NCBI GenBank assembly: GCA_009704985.1
Contig: WLDE01000010.1
Span: 1-42,655, forward strand
Length of the DNA: 42,655 nt
From: Actinomycetota bacterium
Lineage (GTDB): Bacteria > Actinomycetota > Acidimicrobiia > Acidimicrobiales > Ilumatobacteraceae
Direction: 5' to 3'
The notes below the pieces were generated by a model. The model saw only the letters and a list, made by a program, of their open reading frames with translations. It did not search any database and was not told the origin of the DNA. Numbering within the stretch: the stretch's first letter is position 1; each line of letters opens with the position of its first letter. Positions 8,398 through 16,390 of this stretch are shown one piece after another. The position numbers were made by a program, and so were the translations under genes.

Positions 8398-9125
8398 CCC
8401 GGAGGCCGGTCGGTCACCCGATCGGCCACGAGGGCGATCACCACGGCGACCACGGTGGACGCCGCCACCGCCACCACGACCGCGACGACCGCCGGCCGCG
8501 GCACCGGCTCGAGCGCTCCGGTGCGCGCGACGGCCACCGTCGCCGCGCACCCGACGGCTGCGACGACCGCCGGCACCGGCAACCGGCCCACCGGCATCCA
8601 GCCCACCCGCAACCGACCCATCGGCAGCGTCCCCACGAGCGACCGGTCGCCGCCGGACCGCATCGCCGGCACGAGCGCGCACGCGACCGGTACGAGCACG
8701 AACGGCCACACCGCGAACAGCGCACCCACGAGCGCGCTCACCCGACCGGTCGCACCGAACAGACCCGCCCACACCACCCAGGCGTACAGCGCGCTCGTCA
8801 CCCACCACGGCAGCGACCGTCGCGCTCCCACCTCCACCACCACCGCGATCGCCACCACCACGGCCACCTGCGGGATCTGATCCGTCTCGGGCACGCAGCA
8901 GTAGACGGCGAACAGCGCACCACCGATCAGCGCCGGCACGGCACCGGGTTGCGGCCACCACCGCTGCACCCACGGCACCACCACGGCCACCCAGGCCACG
9001 ACCAGCACGCCCGCCACCGCCGCCCAGCGGTGCGCCGACAACGTCGACGCATCCCAGCCACGAGCCACCGCCCACGCGCCGAGCACCCCGCCCCACATCG
9101 ACCGGACCGGCCACGCGGGCGCCAT
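8388..9125 (-). CDS. Polytopic membrane protein of unknown function
   Basis: 245 aa with about seven hydrophobic helices (for example AAVAGVLVVAWVAVVVPWV, VALVGALFAVWPFVLVPVA-like and PAVVAVVVAVAASTVVAVVI segments) and short polar loops. No enzyme or transporter motif was recognised. The ATG at 9125 follows TAGGGT by 7 nt and has no ribosome-binding site, so it is predicted to be leaderless. It is divergent from the phosphatase operon at 9257 and its 3' end overlaps the secreted protein gene by 10 bp in convergent orientation. Confidence 0.7.
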   Translation of the reverse strand: MAPAWPVRSMWGGVLGAWAVARGWDASTLSAHRWAAVAGVLVVAWVAVVVPWVQRWWPQPGAVPALIGGALFAVYCCVPETDQIPQVAVVVAIAVVVEVGARRSLPWWVTSALYAWVVWAGLFGATGRVSALVGALFAVWPFVLVPVACALVPAMRSGGDRSLVGTLPMGRLRVGWMPVGRLPVPAVVAAVGCAATVAVARTGALEPVPRPAVVAVVVAVAASTVVAVVIALVADRVTDRPPGQK

Positions 9126-9132
9126 CGGCCAG

Positions 9133-9138
9133 ACCCTA
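9133..9138 (-). promoter_or_regulatory. -10 box (TAGGGT) for a leaderless mRNA
   Basis: On the minus strand TAGGGT ends 7 nt before the ATG at 9125. It is part of a divergent promoter region with the box at 9244-9249. Confidence 0.6.
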
Positions 9139-9243
9139 GCCGTGCGTCACCGTCCACCGGCCCGACCGTGCAGCCGACCGACTCCGACCGTGCCGCCCGG
9201 CTCGTCGAGCGACCCCACCTGCCCGACCTCGCCGACCGGGAAC

Positions 9244-9249
9244 TAGCCT
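9244..9249 (+). promoter_or_regulatory. -10 box (TAGCCT) for a leaderless operon mRNA
   Basis: TAGCCT ends 7 nt before the GTG at 9257, with the same box sequence and spacing as at 6245-6250. It supports GTG as the start and puts the tandem repeat inside the coding sequence. Confidence 0.65.
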
Positions 9250-9256
9250 CGACCAC

Positions 9257-9850
9257 GTGGTGCCGTCATCGGTCGAGCCGTCATCGGTCGAGCCGTCATC
9301 GGTGTCGGTCCTCTGCGTCTGCAGCTACAACCGCACCCGTTCGGTGATGATGGCCGCGCTCCTCGAGCACCACGCCCGCGAGCTCGGCGCACCCGTGCGC
9401 GTGAGCAGCGCCGGTGTGCGCGCCGACGGCGGACTCGCCACCGTGGAGACGCTGAAGCTGCTGTCGAACCTCGGGATCGACCTGCGCGGCCACCGGGCGT
9501 CGCCGCTCACCGACGAACGCCTCGACGCCGCCGACCTCGTCGTCACCGCCGAGCACGACCACGTCGTCACGATCGCCGCCCGCCGCCCCGACGCGTTCCA
9601 CCGCACGTTCACCCTGCCCGAACTCGTCGACCGTGCACGGCGCGTGGGCGGCCGGCTGGGCGGACCCGTGGCCGACTGGCTCGACGTGCTCGACGAGGGT
9701 CGCCCCGCCGGGTTCGCCTACCTCGACGCAGGTGGTTCCGGACACGTCGGCGAGATCGACGACCCGACCGGCCTCGACCGACGCACCTGGCACCGCGTGT
9801 TCGACCAGGTGGACGACCTCACCCGCACACTCGCCCAGGCACTCACGTGA
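9257..9850 (+). CDS. Low-molecular-weight protein-tyrosine-phosphatase family protein
   Basis: 197 aa. After a repetitive PSSVEPSSVEPSSV leader, the fold starts with VSVLCVCSYNRTRS. This carries a CX5R(S) phosphate-binding loop at about residues 20-27; the usual CxGNxCRS becomes CSYNRTRS. SSAGVRA and DLVVTAEHDH follow, and an Asp-Asp-Pro (EIDDPTG) supplies the candidate general acid near the C-terminus. In polysaccharide loci such enzymes dephosphorylate BY-kinases (Wzb/Wzc), which suggests the kinase at 69-1916 as substrate; an arsenate-reductase-like role is an alternative. It starts a three-gene operon: its TGA overlaps the ATG of the deacetylase by one base. Confidence 0.82.
   Translation: MVPSSVEPSSVEPSSVSVLCVCSYNRTRSVMMAALLEHHARELGAPVRVSSAGVRADGGLATVETLKLLSNLGIDLRGHRASPLTDERLDAADLVVTAEHDHVVTIAARRPDAFHRTFTLPELVDRARRVGGRLGGPVADWLDVLDEGRPAGFAYLDAGGSGHVGEIDDPTGLDRRTWHRVFDQVDDLTRTLAQALT
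9263..9303. repeat. 15-bp tandem repeat, 2.7 copies, in-frame (PSSVE)
   Basis: Units of CCGTCATCGGTCGAG at 9263 and 9278, partial at 9293. They encode the N-terminal leader of the phosphatase, ahead of its first beta-strand. Confidence 0.92.
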
Positions 9851-10671
9851 TGCGCACCGCCCTGGCCACCGCGGTGAAGGAACTCAGCCGCGCCACCGAC
9901 GTCGTGCTCGCCCGCCACCCGGGCGTCACCGTGCTCGTGTACCACCGCGTGGGTGGCGGCTCGGACAGCGCCGTCGACCTGCCCGTCGACGTGTTCGACC
10001 GCCACCTCACCCACCTGGCCGCGCACACCATCGTGGTGTCGCTCGACGAGGCGGTCGAGCGGCTCGAGTCGGCGTCCGGCGACCCGCGCCGCGACGAGCC
10101 GTGTGTCGTCATCACCTTCGACGACGGCACCGCCGACTTCACCGACCACGCCGTCCCGGCCCTCGTTCGCCACGGCCTGCCGGCCACCCTGTACGTGGCC
10201 ACCTCGTTCGTCGACGAGCAGACACCGTTCCCGTGGGGCGCGCCGCCGACCACCTGGGCGGCGCTGCGCGACGCCACGGCCACCGGCCTGATCACCGTCG
10301 GCTCGCACACCCACTCGCACTGGCTGCTCGACCGGCTCGAGCGGCACGCGATCGACGACGACCTCGACCGCTCGATCGAGCTCATCGGCACCCACCTCGG
10401 TCGCGCCCCCGCGCACTTCGCCTACCCCAAGGCGCTGCCCGGCTCGGCCCAGGCCGAGATCGCCGTCCGCCGCCGCTTCCGCACCGCGGCGCTCGCCGCG
10501 AACCGCGTGAACCGTCCCGGCCGCACCGACCTCCACCGCCTGTGGCGCACGCCGACACAACGCAGCGACACCGACGCCCATCTCGCCGCCAAGGCCGCCG
10601 GCGGGATGCGGCTCGAGGGCGAGCTCCGTGCGCTCGCCGCCCGCGTGAAGTACCGCGGGGCCACCCGATGA
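9850..10671 (+). CDS. Polysaccharide deacetylase family protein (CE4/NodB-type)
   Basis: 273 aa from ATG 9850 (GTG 9847 would add one residue). VLVYHRVGGG opens the domain, TFDDGTADF provides the catalytic and metal Asp pair, and GSHTHSHW provides the HxxxH metal site. LPATLYVATSFV and AHFAYPKALPG are typical strands of the NodB barrel. No signal peptide or TM is apparent, so it may act on a lipid-linked or cytosolic glycan intermediate, or be exported by an unseen route (inference). It is coupled to the preceding phosphatase (TGATG) and to the following glycosyltransferase (ATGA overlap at 10668-10671). Confidence 0.86.
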   Translation: MRTALATAVKELSRATDVVLARHPGVTVLVYHRVGGGSDSAVDLPVDVFDRHLTHLAAHTIVVSLDEAVERLESASGDPRRDEPCVVITFDDGTADFTDHAVPALVRHGLPATLYVATSFVDEQTPFPWGAPPTTWAALRDATATGLITVGSHTHSHWLLDRLERHAIDDDLDRSIELIGTHLGRAPAHFAYPKALPGSAQAEIAVRRRFRTAALAANRVNRPGRTDLHRLWRTPTQRSDTDAHLAAKAAGGMRLEGELRALAARVKYRGATR

Positions 10672-11834
10672 GCCCCGCACCTGCACGCGGCGGACGGCCC
10701 ACCGTGGTGCACCTCACCACCACCGACATGAGCCTCGACTGGCTGCTCGCCCCGCAGCTGCGCGCCTTCGCCGCCGCCGGCTACGACGTCGTCGGCATGT
10801 CGGCAGCCGGACCGCACGTCCCGAACCTCGCGGCGATGGGCATCCCCCACGTCGACGTGCCCGGCTTCACCCGCTCCACCGACCCGCTGCAGGACCTGCG
10901 CGCGTTCGTGCAGCTCGTCCGGCTGCTGCGCCGCATGCGCCCCGACATCCTCCACACCCACAACCCGAAGCCCGGCATCCTCGGCCGCATCGCCGGCCGC
11001 CTCGCCCGTGTGCCGCTCGTGGTGAACACCCAGCACGGTCTCTACGCGCAGCCCACCGACCGGTGGCAGCGCCGCCTCCCCGTCTACGCCGCCGAGCGCG
11101 TCGCCGCGTGCTTCTCGCACGTGGAACTGGTGCAGAACCCGGAGGACGTCGACACCCTCGTGCACACCCTGCGCATCCCCGCCCGCAAGGTGCGGCTGCT
11201 CGGCAACGGCATCGACCTCGACCACTTCGACCCCGACCGGATCGACCCCGCCGTCCGCGCGGCACGCCGGGCCGAGTGGGGCGTCGCCGACGACGAGGCG
11301 GTCGTGGGCGTCGTCGGCCGGCTGGTGCGCGAGAAGGGCATCGTCGAGATCCTCGACGCCGCCCACCGGCTGCGCACCGGCGGACACCCCGCACGCATCG
11401 TGGTGGTCGGACCCGCCGACCCCGGCAAGGCCGACGCCGTCGACGCCGGCGCCGTCCGCCGCGCCGCCGACGACGGCGTGGTGTTCGCCGGCGAACGCAC
11501 CGACATGCCCGAGTGCTATGCGGCCATGGACCTGTTCCTCACCGCCAGCTGGCGCGAAGGGTTCCCGCGCAGCGCGATGGAGGCGGCCGCGATGCGCCTG
11601 CCGACCGTCGCCACCGACATCCGCGGCAACCGCCAGGTGGTGGACGACGGCGTGACCGGGGTGCTCGTGCCCGTGCGCGACCCGGAGGGCCTCGCCGGCG
11701 GGGTGCGAGCGCTGCTCGCCCGCCGCGACGAGTGGCCGTCGATCGGCGCCGCAGCGCGAACCCGGGCGCACACCGACTTCGATCAGCGCACCGTGATCGA
11801 ACGCACCCTCGCCGCGTACCGCTCGCGCAGCTGA
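10668..11834 (+). CDS. Glycosyltransferase family 4 protein
   Basis: 388 aa GT-B enzyme. The N-terminal half has VVHLTTTDMS and the substrate-side motif ILHTHNPKPGILGRIAGR. The C-terminal half has VVGVVGRLVREKGI, VVFAGERTDMP and the nucleotide-sugar motif EGFPRSAMEAAA (E-x7-E). The family transfers sugars from nucleotide donors at the inner face of the membrane; it resembles glycosyltransferases of capsule and O-antigen loci, but donor and acceptor are not predictable. ATG 10668 overlaps the deacetylase stop (ATGA), so translation is coupled. Its own TGA forms the first bases of a perfect 11-bp inverted repeat. Confidence 0.88.
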   Translation: MSPAPARGGRPTVVHLTTTDMSLDWLLAPQLRAFAAAGYDVVGMSAAGPHVPNLAAMGIPHVDVPGFTRSTDPLQDLRAFVQLVRLLRRMRPDILHTHNPKPGILGRIAGRLARVPLVVNTQHGLYAQPTDRWQRRLPVYAAERVAACFSHVELVQNPEDVDTLVHTLRIPARKVRLLGNGIDLDHFDPDRIDPAVRAARRAEWGVADDEAVVGVVGRLVREKGIVEILDAAHRLRTGGHPARIVVVGPADPGKADAVDAGAVRRAADDGVVFAGERTDMPECYAAMDLFLTASWREGFPRSAMEAAAMRLPTVATDIRGNRQVVDDGVTGVLVPVRDPEGLAGGVRALLARRDEWPSIGAAARTRAHTDFDQRTVIERTLAAYRSRS

Positions 11835-11874
11835 CCGACCGCCGTGACCGCGCCGCCGGCCCAGCGGTCGGTCA
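11832..11874. terminator. Bidirectional terminator hairpin holding both stop codons
   Basis: A perfect inverted repeat, TGACCGACCGC (11832-11842) and GCGGTCGGTCA (11864-11874), with a 21-nt loop. The outermost bases of the two arms are the TGA stops of the convergent genes on each strand. There is no U-tract. Confidence 0.65.
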
Positions 11875-12525
11875 ACCGCGGCTCGGGTGGTCGCGGATGA
11901 AGAGCGCGTCCACCAGATCGATGACGGCCCGCTCGCGCACCTCGGCCGACGCGTCGGGACCGCCGAGCTCGGCGTTGGTGCGGAACGGCATCCGCATCGG
12001 CGACGCATCGGGGAGCGGCACGTCGTCGATCAGGTTCCGCCGGCTGATCGCCACACCCGCCGACGGATCGTCGATCAGGGCGCTCCTCACCAACGACACC
12101 ACCTGCTGGCGCAGCTCCGCATCGCCGGGCATCACCACCGCCGCGTAGACCCCGGGGCCGGTGGCGGTGAACGCCGCACGGCCGGCACCGACGAGCAGCA
12201 CCCAACTCGCCGACCGCTCGGGCCCGACGGTGTCGACCCGGATCGCCGTGGTGGCGCCGTGGACGGCGACGTGCAGCGCGATCAACTCGGCGTCGAGCTC
12301 GACGACCTCACTCTGCGGATCGTCGCCCTCGTGCCCGCCCTCCTCGCCGTGCTCCACCACGCGGCAGATGCCCCGAGCCACCAGGCTCGCCAGTCCGGCG
12401 GCCACCAACGCGTCGCGCGACACCCGCTGACCGGCCGGGTGCTCCAGCAGATCGAGCAGCGGCGGCTCGGTGCCGTCGTCGCCGAGCGACAGCAGGAACT
12501 CGAGCTCGGCGAAGGTGAGCAGCAT
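11872..12525 (-). CDS. Hypothetical protein
   Basis: 217 aa, soluble, rich in acidic residues and Val/Ala, with no TM segment and no signal peptide. The sequence starts MLLTFAELEFLLSLGDDG and contains an Asp/Glu/Gly-rich insert (EHGEEGGHEGDDP) before alternating strands such as WVLLVGAGRAAFTA. No family was recognised with confidence. The ATG at 12525 is preceded by GGGGGAG with 8 nt spacing. It lies downstream of, and on the same strand as, the PglC/PglD-like pair, separated by 107 bp with terminator-like palindromes, so it is probably a separate unit. It shares a terminator with the glycosyltransferase operon. Confidence 0.65.
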   Translation of the reverse strand: MLLTFAELEFLLSLGDDGTEPPLLDLLEHPAGQRVSRDALVAAGLASLVARGICRVVEHGEEGGHEGDDPQSEVVELDAELIALHVAVHGATTAIRVDTVGPERSASWVLLVGAGRAAFTATGPGVYAAVVMPGDAELRQQVVSLVRSALIDDPSAGVAISRRNLIDDVPLPDASPMRMPFRTNAELGGPDASAEVRERAVIDLVDALFIRDHPSRG

Positions 12526-12584
12526 GCGGCACGCTCCCCCGATCCGGTGAACGGACGGTCAACGCCCGAGGTCAGCGGCCCGAG

Positions 12585-12624
12585 AGACCGGCCGGCGAGC
12601 CGACAGACCGGTCGGCGACCCGCC
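12585..12624. repeat. 20-bp imperfect tandem repeat, 2 copies, intergenic
   Basis: Copies begin at 12585 and 12605 with shared AGACCGG(C/T)CGGCGA. The junction forms an inverted repeat GCCGAC (12599-12604) / GTCGGC (12611-12616) with a 6-nt loop just beyond the sugar-transferase stop, so it may also act as that operon's terminator. Confidence 0.6.
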
Positions 12625-12632
12625 CCTCGGCC

Positions 12633-13271
12633 TCACCCCGGACGATCCTTCGGGAGTGCGTGCATGGTGACCACCTGCCCGTTCGACACGCCCGAGCCGG
12701 TCAGCACCATCGGCACCGTACGGGCGAGGATCCGCAGGTCACCGGTCAGCGACCGCTCCTCCACGTACCGCACGTCGAGGGCGAGGCGCTCGGGCCAGTC
12801 GACCAGGTTGCGGCCGTGCACCTGCGCGAGCCCGGTGATGCCCGGCTTCACCTCGAACCGGCGGTACTCGTCGCCCCGGTAGCGGGGCCAGTAGTGCACC
12901 GGCAGCGGCCGCGGCCCCACGAGGGTGACGTCGCCGCGCAACAGGTTCCACAGCGACGGCAACTCGTCGATGCTCGACGCCCGCAGGAGGCGGCCCAGCC
13001 GGCCGAGTCGGAACTCGTCGAACTCGGGTCCCTCCCTACCCGGCGCCGGGTGGTGCATCGTGCGGAACTTCAACAGCACGAACGGCCGTCCGGCGAGGCC
13101 GAGGCGGCGCTGGCGGAACAGGATCCCGCGACCCATCCGGACCCGGATCGCGACGGCGGTGGCCGCCAGCAGCGGCGCGAGCACCAGCAGCCCCAGCGAG
13201 GCCACCACCACGTCGACCGCGCGTCGCAGGGCTGCGGACCCCCACGCCCCGCCGCGAGCGACGGGGTTCAT
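12633..13271 (-). CDS. Undecaprenyl-phosphate sugar-phosphate transferase (PglC/WcaJ C-domain type)
   Basis: 212 aa, the minimal monotopic form. A single hydrophobic re-entrant segment (VDVVVASLGLLVLAPLLAA, about residues 19-37) is followed by KFRTM, DELPSLWN, LVGPRP and VKPGITGLAQV, the conserved blocks of the bacterial sugar transferase family. It moves a sugar-1-phosphate from a UDP-sugar to undecaprenyl phosphate, starting repeat-unit synthesis on the cytoplasmic face. It lacks the multi-helix N-terminal half of WbaP-type enzymes. ATG 13271 overlaps the stop of the acyltransferase gene (ATGA), which is the PglD-PglC order of amino-sugar pathways. That suggests an N-acylated amino sugar as the first residue (inference). 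Confidence 0.9.
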   Translation of the reverse strand: MNPVARGGAWGSAALRRAVDVVVASLGLLVLAPLLAATAVAIRVRMGRGILFRQRRLGLAGRPFVLLKFRTMHHPAPGREGPEFDEFRLGRLGRLLRASSIDELPSLWNLLRGDVTLVGPRPLPVHYWPRYRGDEYRRFEVKPGITGLAQVHGRNLVDWPERLALDVRYVEERSLTGDLRILARTVPMVLTGSGVSNGQVVTMHALPKDRPG

Positions 13272-13924
13272 CCGCTTCGGGGTGCCTGGCGAGCCGGCAC
13301 GCCCGTCACCATCGCACCGTCCGGGACGTCGTGCACCACCACGGCGCCCGCACCGATCACGACCCGCGCACCGATCGTGACGTTCGGCAGCACCCTCGCC
13401 CCGACGCCCACCAGCGTGCCCGCACCCACACGCACGCCGCCGCAGATCGCGACGCCGGGAGCGACGTGCACGAACTCGCCGATCCGGCAGTCGTGATCGA
13501 CGCTCGCGTTGGTGTTCACGATCACCCCGCGACCGATCACCGTCGCCGCGTTCACGATCGCACCCGGCAGCAGCGCGGCACCGTCGTGCACCGTGGCCGA
13601 GCGCGACACGCAGGCGAACCGGCTGACCGCGGTGGCATGCACGAGGCCGTCGGCGTCGCAGCGGTGGGTGACCGCGGCACGGGCGGCGTTGTCGCCGATC
13701 GCCACGAACACCCGGTCGACCCCGAGCGACGCAGCGACGGTGTCGACCTCGGCATCCAGCCCCACCACCGGCACACCGAACCCGTCGATCGCCGTGCCGT
13801 CGCCGCTCACCGCGCCGACGACGTCGTGGCCGTGGTCGAGGAACGCCTCCAGGCACACCCGAGCATGACCTCCCGCACCCACGAGGAGCACTCGCAGCTG
13901 TGCACCGGCCGCCCGATCCGTCAC
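13268..13924 (-). CDS. NeuD/PglD-family sugar acyltransferase
   Basis: 218 aa. The N-terminal UDP-sugar binding domain starts LRVLLVGAGGHARV and includes VFVAIGDNAAR. The C-terminal left-handed beta-helix shows hexapeptide repeats (ATVIGRGVIVNTNASVDHD, with His in the DHD as likely catalytic base, then GVRVGAGTLVGVGARV). The family transfers an acetyl or acyl group from an acyl-CoA to amino-sugar nucleotides. GTG 13924 is chosen because TAGGGT ends 7 nt upstream; the other in-frame GTG (13933) overlaps that box. It is translationally coupled to the downstream sugar transferase. No aminotransferase or dehydratase partner is in the window. Confidence 0.86.
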   Translation of the reverse strand: MTDRAAGAQLRVLLVGAGGHARVCLEAFLDHGHDVVGAVSGDGTAIDGFGVPVVGLDAEVDTVAASLGVDRVFVAIGDNAARAAVTHRCDADGLVHATAVSRFACVSRSATVHDGAALLPGAIVNAATVIGRGVIVNTNASVDHDCRIGEFVHVAPGVAICGGVRVGAGTLVGVGARVLPNVTIGARVVIGAGAVVVHDVPDGAMVTGVPARQAPRSG

Positions 13925-13931
13925 CCGGTCC

Positions 13932-13937
13932 ACCCTA
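13932..13937 (-). promoter_or_regulatory. -10 box (TAGGGT) for a leaderless operon mRNA
   Basis: Minus strand TAGGGT ends 7 nt before GTG 13924, matching the arrangement at 9133-9138. It decides the start of the acyltransferase. Confidence 0.62.
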
Positions 13938-14033
13938 GCCAGACGGGCGCACGCCGACGGTCACATCGCGACCGGGATGCGCGCCGCTGCGGGTCCACCG
14001 GCGAGCGACCGGCGGTCACCCCGGCGCTCCCGG

Positions 14034-14039
14034 TACCAT
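14034..14039 (+). promoter_or_regulatory. -10 box (TACCAT) for a leaderless mRNA
   Basis: TACCAT ends 8 nt before ATG 14048; no ribosome-binding site is present. Confidence 0.5.
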
Positions 14040-14047
14040 CGGCCGCC

Positions 14048-15007
14048 ATGCGTCCTCCTCGCACCCCCGGCACCCGTGCGGGCGCCGCCGGTCTCGGCCT
14101 CGCCCTCGTGCTCACGCTGGGCGCCTGCAGCGACGACGACCCGTCCGCCGCCCCCACCGCGACCACCGGCGCGACCGCGACCACCGCCACAGACGCGACC
14201 GACCCCGCCGGCTCGACCGGCACCAGCGGCGCGACCGATGCGGGCACGGGCACGGTGGACGGGGCGGGTGGGGACGGGGCGGATGCGGACGTGGCGGATG
14301 TGGACGTGGCGGATGTGGACGTGGCGGGTGCGGCGGTGGTGATCGTGGCCACCGGCGACGCCGGCGCGCTCGCCGCCACCGCGGCGATCATCGACGACCG
14401 CCTGGCCGAGCTCGGCCTCGCCGGCGGCACCGGGGTCGACGGCTCCGAGCTCACCATCGCCGTCGACGACGCCCAGGGCCTGTCCGGCGACGACCTCGTG
14501 TCACTGCTGACCCGCTCGGGACAGGTGCTGCTGCGCCCCGCGCTCGAGTGCCTCGACGAGGCCACCGCCGAGGCCACCGAGGTCGTGCGCGCCCCCACCG
14601 ATCCCACCGCCACGCTCACCCTCCCGCTCGGCCGCGTCGGCGAGTGCACCGTCGGCCCGGCGGGCGCGACCGGCGACGTGTTCGAACCGGGTAGCGCCCG
14701 CACCGTGCTGCTCGGCGAGTCGTGGGGCCTGCAGGTGCTGCTGCGCGAGGGCCCCGACGGTGTCGACCGGTGGAACGAGCTCGCCCTCGCGTGCTTCACC
14801 GCCGACGTCACGTGCCCCACTCAGCGGCTCGCGATCGAGTCCGACGGCCTGATCCTCACCGCACCGGTGCTCAACGCCCCCGAGTTCGCCCGCGAGGTGC
14901 AGCTGGGCGGCACGTTCACCGAGACCGACGTGACGGCGCTCGCGCTGGCACTCAACTCCGGCGCGCTCCCCACGGCGCTCGAGGTCACCTCCGTCACCGG
15001 CGGCTGA
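14048..15007 (+). CDS. Lipoprotein with a SecD P1-head-like domain
   Basis: 319 aa. Type II signal peptide with lipobox LTLGAC (Cys about residue 27), then an acidic Ser/Thr/Asp linker with a VADVD repeat. The folded part starts at about residue 95 ([20 protein letters not shown]). It ends with [25 protein letters not shown], split here for reading as [10 protein letters not shown] and [15 protein letters not shown]. This tail resembles the SecD/SecDF P1 head region, in which LALxLxSGALP is characteristic. SecD itself is a 6-TM protein; here the domain is attached to a lipid anchor with no channel helices. Function is unknown. A role in late protein export or in binding exported material outside the membrane is speculative. 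Predicted leaderless and monocistronic. Confidence 0.75.
   Translation: MRPPRTPGTRAGAAGLGLALVLTLGACSDDDPSAAPTATTGATATTATDATDPAGSTGTSGATDAGTGTVDGAGGDGADADVADVDVADVDVAGAAVVIVATGDAGALAATAAIIDDRLAELGLAGGTGVDGSELTIAVDDAQGLSGDDLVSLLTRSGQVLLRPALECLDEATAEATEVVRAPTDPTATLTLPLGRVGECTVGPAGATGDVFEPGSARTVLLGESWGLQVLLREGPDGVDRWNELALACFTADVTCPTQRLAIESDGLILTAPVLNAPEFAREVQLGGTFTETDVTALALALNSGALPTALEVTSVTGG
14279..14328. repeat. 15-bp tandem repeat, about 3.3 copies, in-frame (VADVD)
   Basis: Perfect units GTGGCGGATGTGGAC at 14291-14305 and 14306-14320, flanked by partial copies. They lengthen the flexible linker behind the lipid anchor. Confidence 0.92.
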
Positions 15008-15066
15008 CCCGGCGCGACCCGGCGACGATCCGACCTGGGCGCGAACCCCCGATCCGCGCGCGGGCG

Positions 15067-15072
15067 TATCCT
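15067..15072 (+). promoter_or_regulatory. -10 box (TATCCT) for a leaderless mRNA
   Basis: TATCCT ends 6 nt before ATG 15079, with no ribosome-binding site. Confidence 0.55.
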
Positions 15073-15078
15073 CGGACC

Positions 15079-16053
15079 ATGCACGCCGACTCACGCATCT
15101 ACGTCGCCGGTCACGCCGGCCTGGTCGGATCGGCCGTCGTGCGGCGGCTCGAACGCGAGGGCTACACCAACATCCTCACCGCCTCGCGCCAGCAACTCGA
15201 CCTGCGCGATCAGGCCGAGGTGTCGCACTGGTTCAAGGCCAACCGCCCCGAGTACGTGTTCCTGGTCGCCGGCACGGTCGGCGGCATCATGGCCAACAGC
15301 ACCCGCCCGGCCGAGTTCATCTACGACAACCTGATGATCCACGGCACCGTGGTGCACGCCGCCCACCAGTACGACGTCACCAAGCTGCTGTACCTCGGCT
15401 CCAGCTGCATCTACCCGCGACAGGCCACCCAGCCGATCACCGAGGAGCAGCTCCTCACCGGCCCGCTCGAGCCCACCAACGAGTGGTACGCGATCGCGAA
15501 GATCGCCGGCATCAAGCTCTGCCAGGCCTACCGGCAGCAGTACGGCCGCGACTTCATCAGCGCGATGCCCACCAACCTGTACGGGCCCAACGACAACTTC
15601 GACCTCACCTCGAGCCACGTGCTGCCCGCGCTCATCCGCAAGTTCCACGACGCCCGCACCGCCGGTGTCGACGAGGTGGAGATCTGGGGCACCGGCTCGC
15701 CGATGCGCGAGTTCCTGCACGTCGACGACCTCGCCGACGCGTGCCTGCACCTGATGCTGCACTACAGCGACCACTCGCACATCAACGTCGGCACCGGCGT
15801 CGACCTGTCGATCCGCGAGCTCGCCGAGAAGATCCGCGACCTCGTGCACCCGCCCGCGCAGCTGCGCTTCGACACCTCGAAGCCCGACGGCACCCCGCGC
15901 AAGGTGCTCGACGTCACCCGGCTGCACGCCACCGGCTGGCGCCCGACGATCGACCTCGACGCCGGCATCGCGAGCACCTACCAGTGGTTCCTCGACCAGC
16001 TCGCGACGAGCGAGCACGAGGGTCTGCGCGGCATGGCCACCGCGACCGCCTGA
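15079..16053 (+). CDS. fcl: GDP-L-fucose synthase-like epimerase/reductase
   Basis: 324 aa short-chain dehydrogenase. [16 protein letters not shown] is the NADP-binding GxxGxx[19 protein letters not shown] and [16 protein letters not shown] are highly characteristic of GDP-4-keto-6-deoxymannose 3,5-epimerase/4-reductase, and the catalytic Tyr/Lys lie in [10 protein letters not shown]. The SCIYP Cys and the later conserved His region support both epimerase and reductase activity. It makes GDP-L-fucose in the cytosol from GDP-4-keto-6-deoxy-D-mannose; the partner GDP-mannose 4,6-dehydratase is not in this window. The ATG at 15079 is set by the upstream TATCCT. It fits precursor supply for the nearby polysaccharide genes. 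Confidence 0.9.
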   Translation: MHADSRIYVAGHAGLVGSAVVRRLEREGYTNILTASRQQLDLRDQAEVSHWFKANRPEYVFLVAGTVGGIMANSTRPAEFIYDNLMIHGTVVHAAHQYDVTKLLYLGSSCIYPRQATQPITEEQLLTGPLEPTNEWYAIAKIAGIKLCQAYRQQYGRDFISAMPTNLYGPNDNFDLTSSHVLPALIRKFHDARTAGVDEVEIWGTGSPMREFLHVDDLADACLHLMLHYSDHSHINVGTGVDLSIRELAEKIRDLVHPPAQLRFDTSKPDGTPRKVLDVTRLHATGWRPTIDLDAGIASTYQWFLDQLATSEHEGLRGMATATA

Positions 16054-16390
16054 TCCCACGCGTCGACCGACGCCGACCACACGGGTTCGACCACGGATCT
16101 GGACGAAGCGTCGACGGTCGGGCCGCGATGGCCGGCGCGTGCTCCGTCACCCTGCGCACCACCCCCGCCACCGGGGACGGCCGGACGACGTCGATCCGAG
16201 CGGTCGTGCAGCACCGACCCGACTCCGGCGAGCTCGCCGTGAACTCCTGGCGGGTGAGCAACCGACCGTGACGACGTTGACGAGACCTTGCCGCGATCTG
16301 ACCGGTGCGACGCAGCCCGGCACCGCACGTGGCCGATCCGTGAGACCTTCTTGACTCGGTTCGGCGGGCATCGCGACCGATCACAGACAC
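16054..16390. other. Intergenic region, 337 bp
   Basis: No conserved gene was seen. A short frame from ATG 16128 to TGA 16269-16271 (47 aa, ...SGELAVNSWRVSNRP) has almost only G/C third positions but no ribosome site or homology that I recognise. TTGACT at 16351-16356 could be a -35 element for the next gene, but no convincing -10 follows. Confidence 0.4.
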
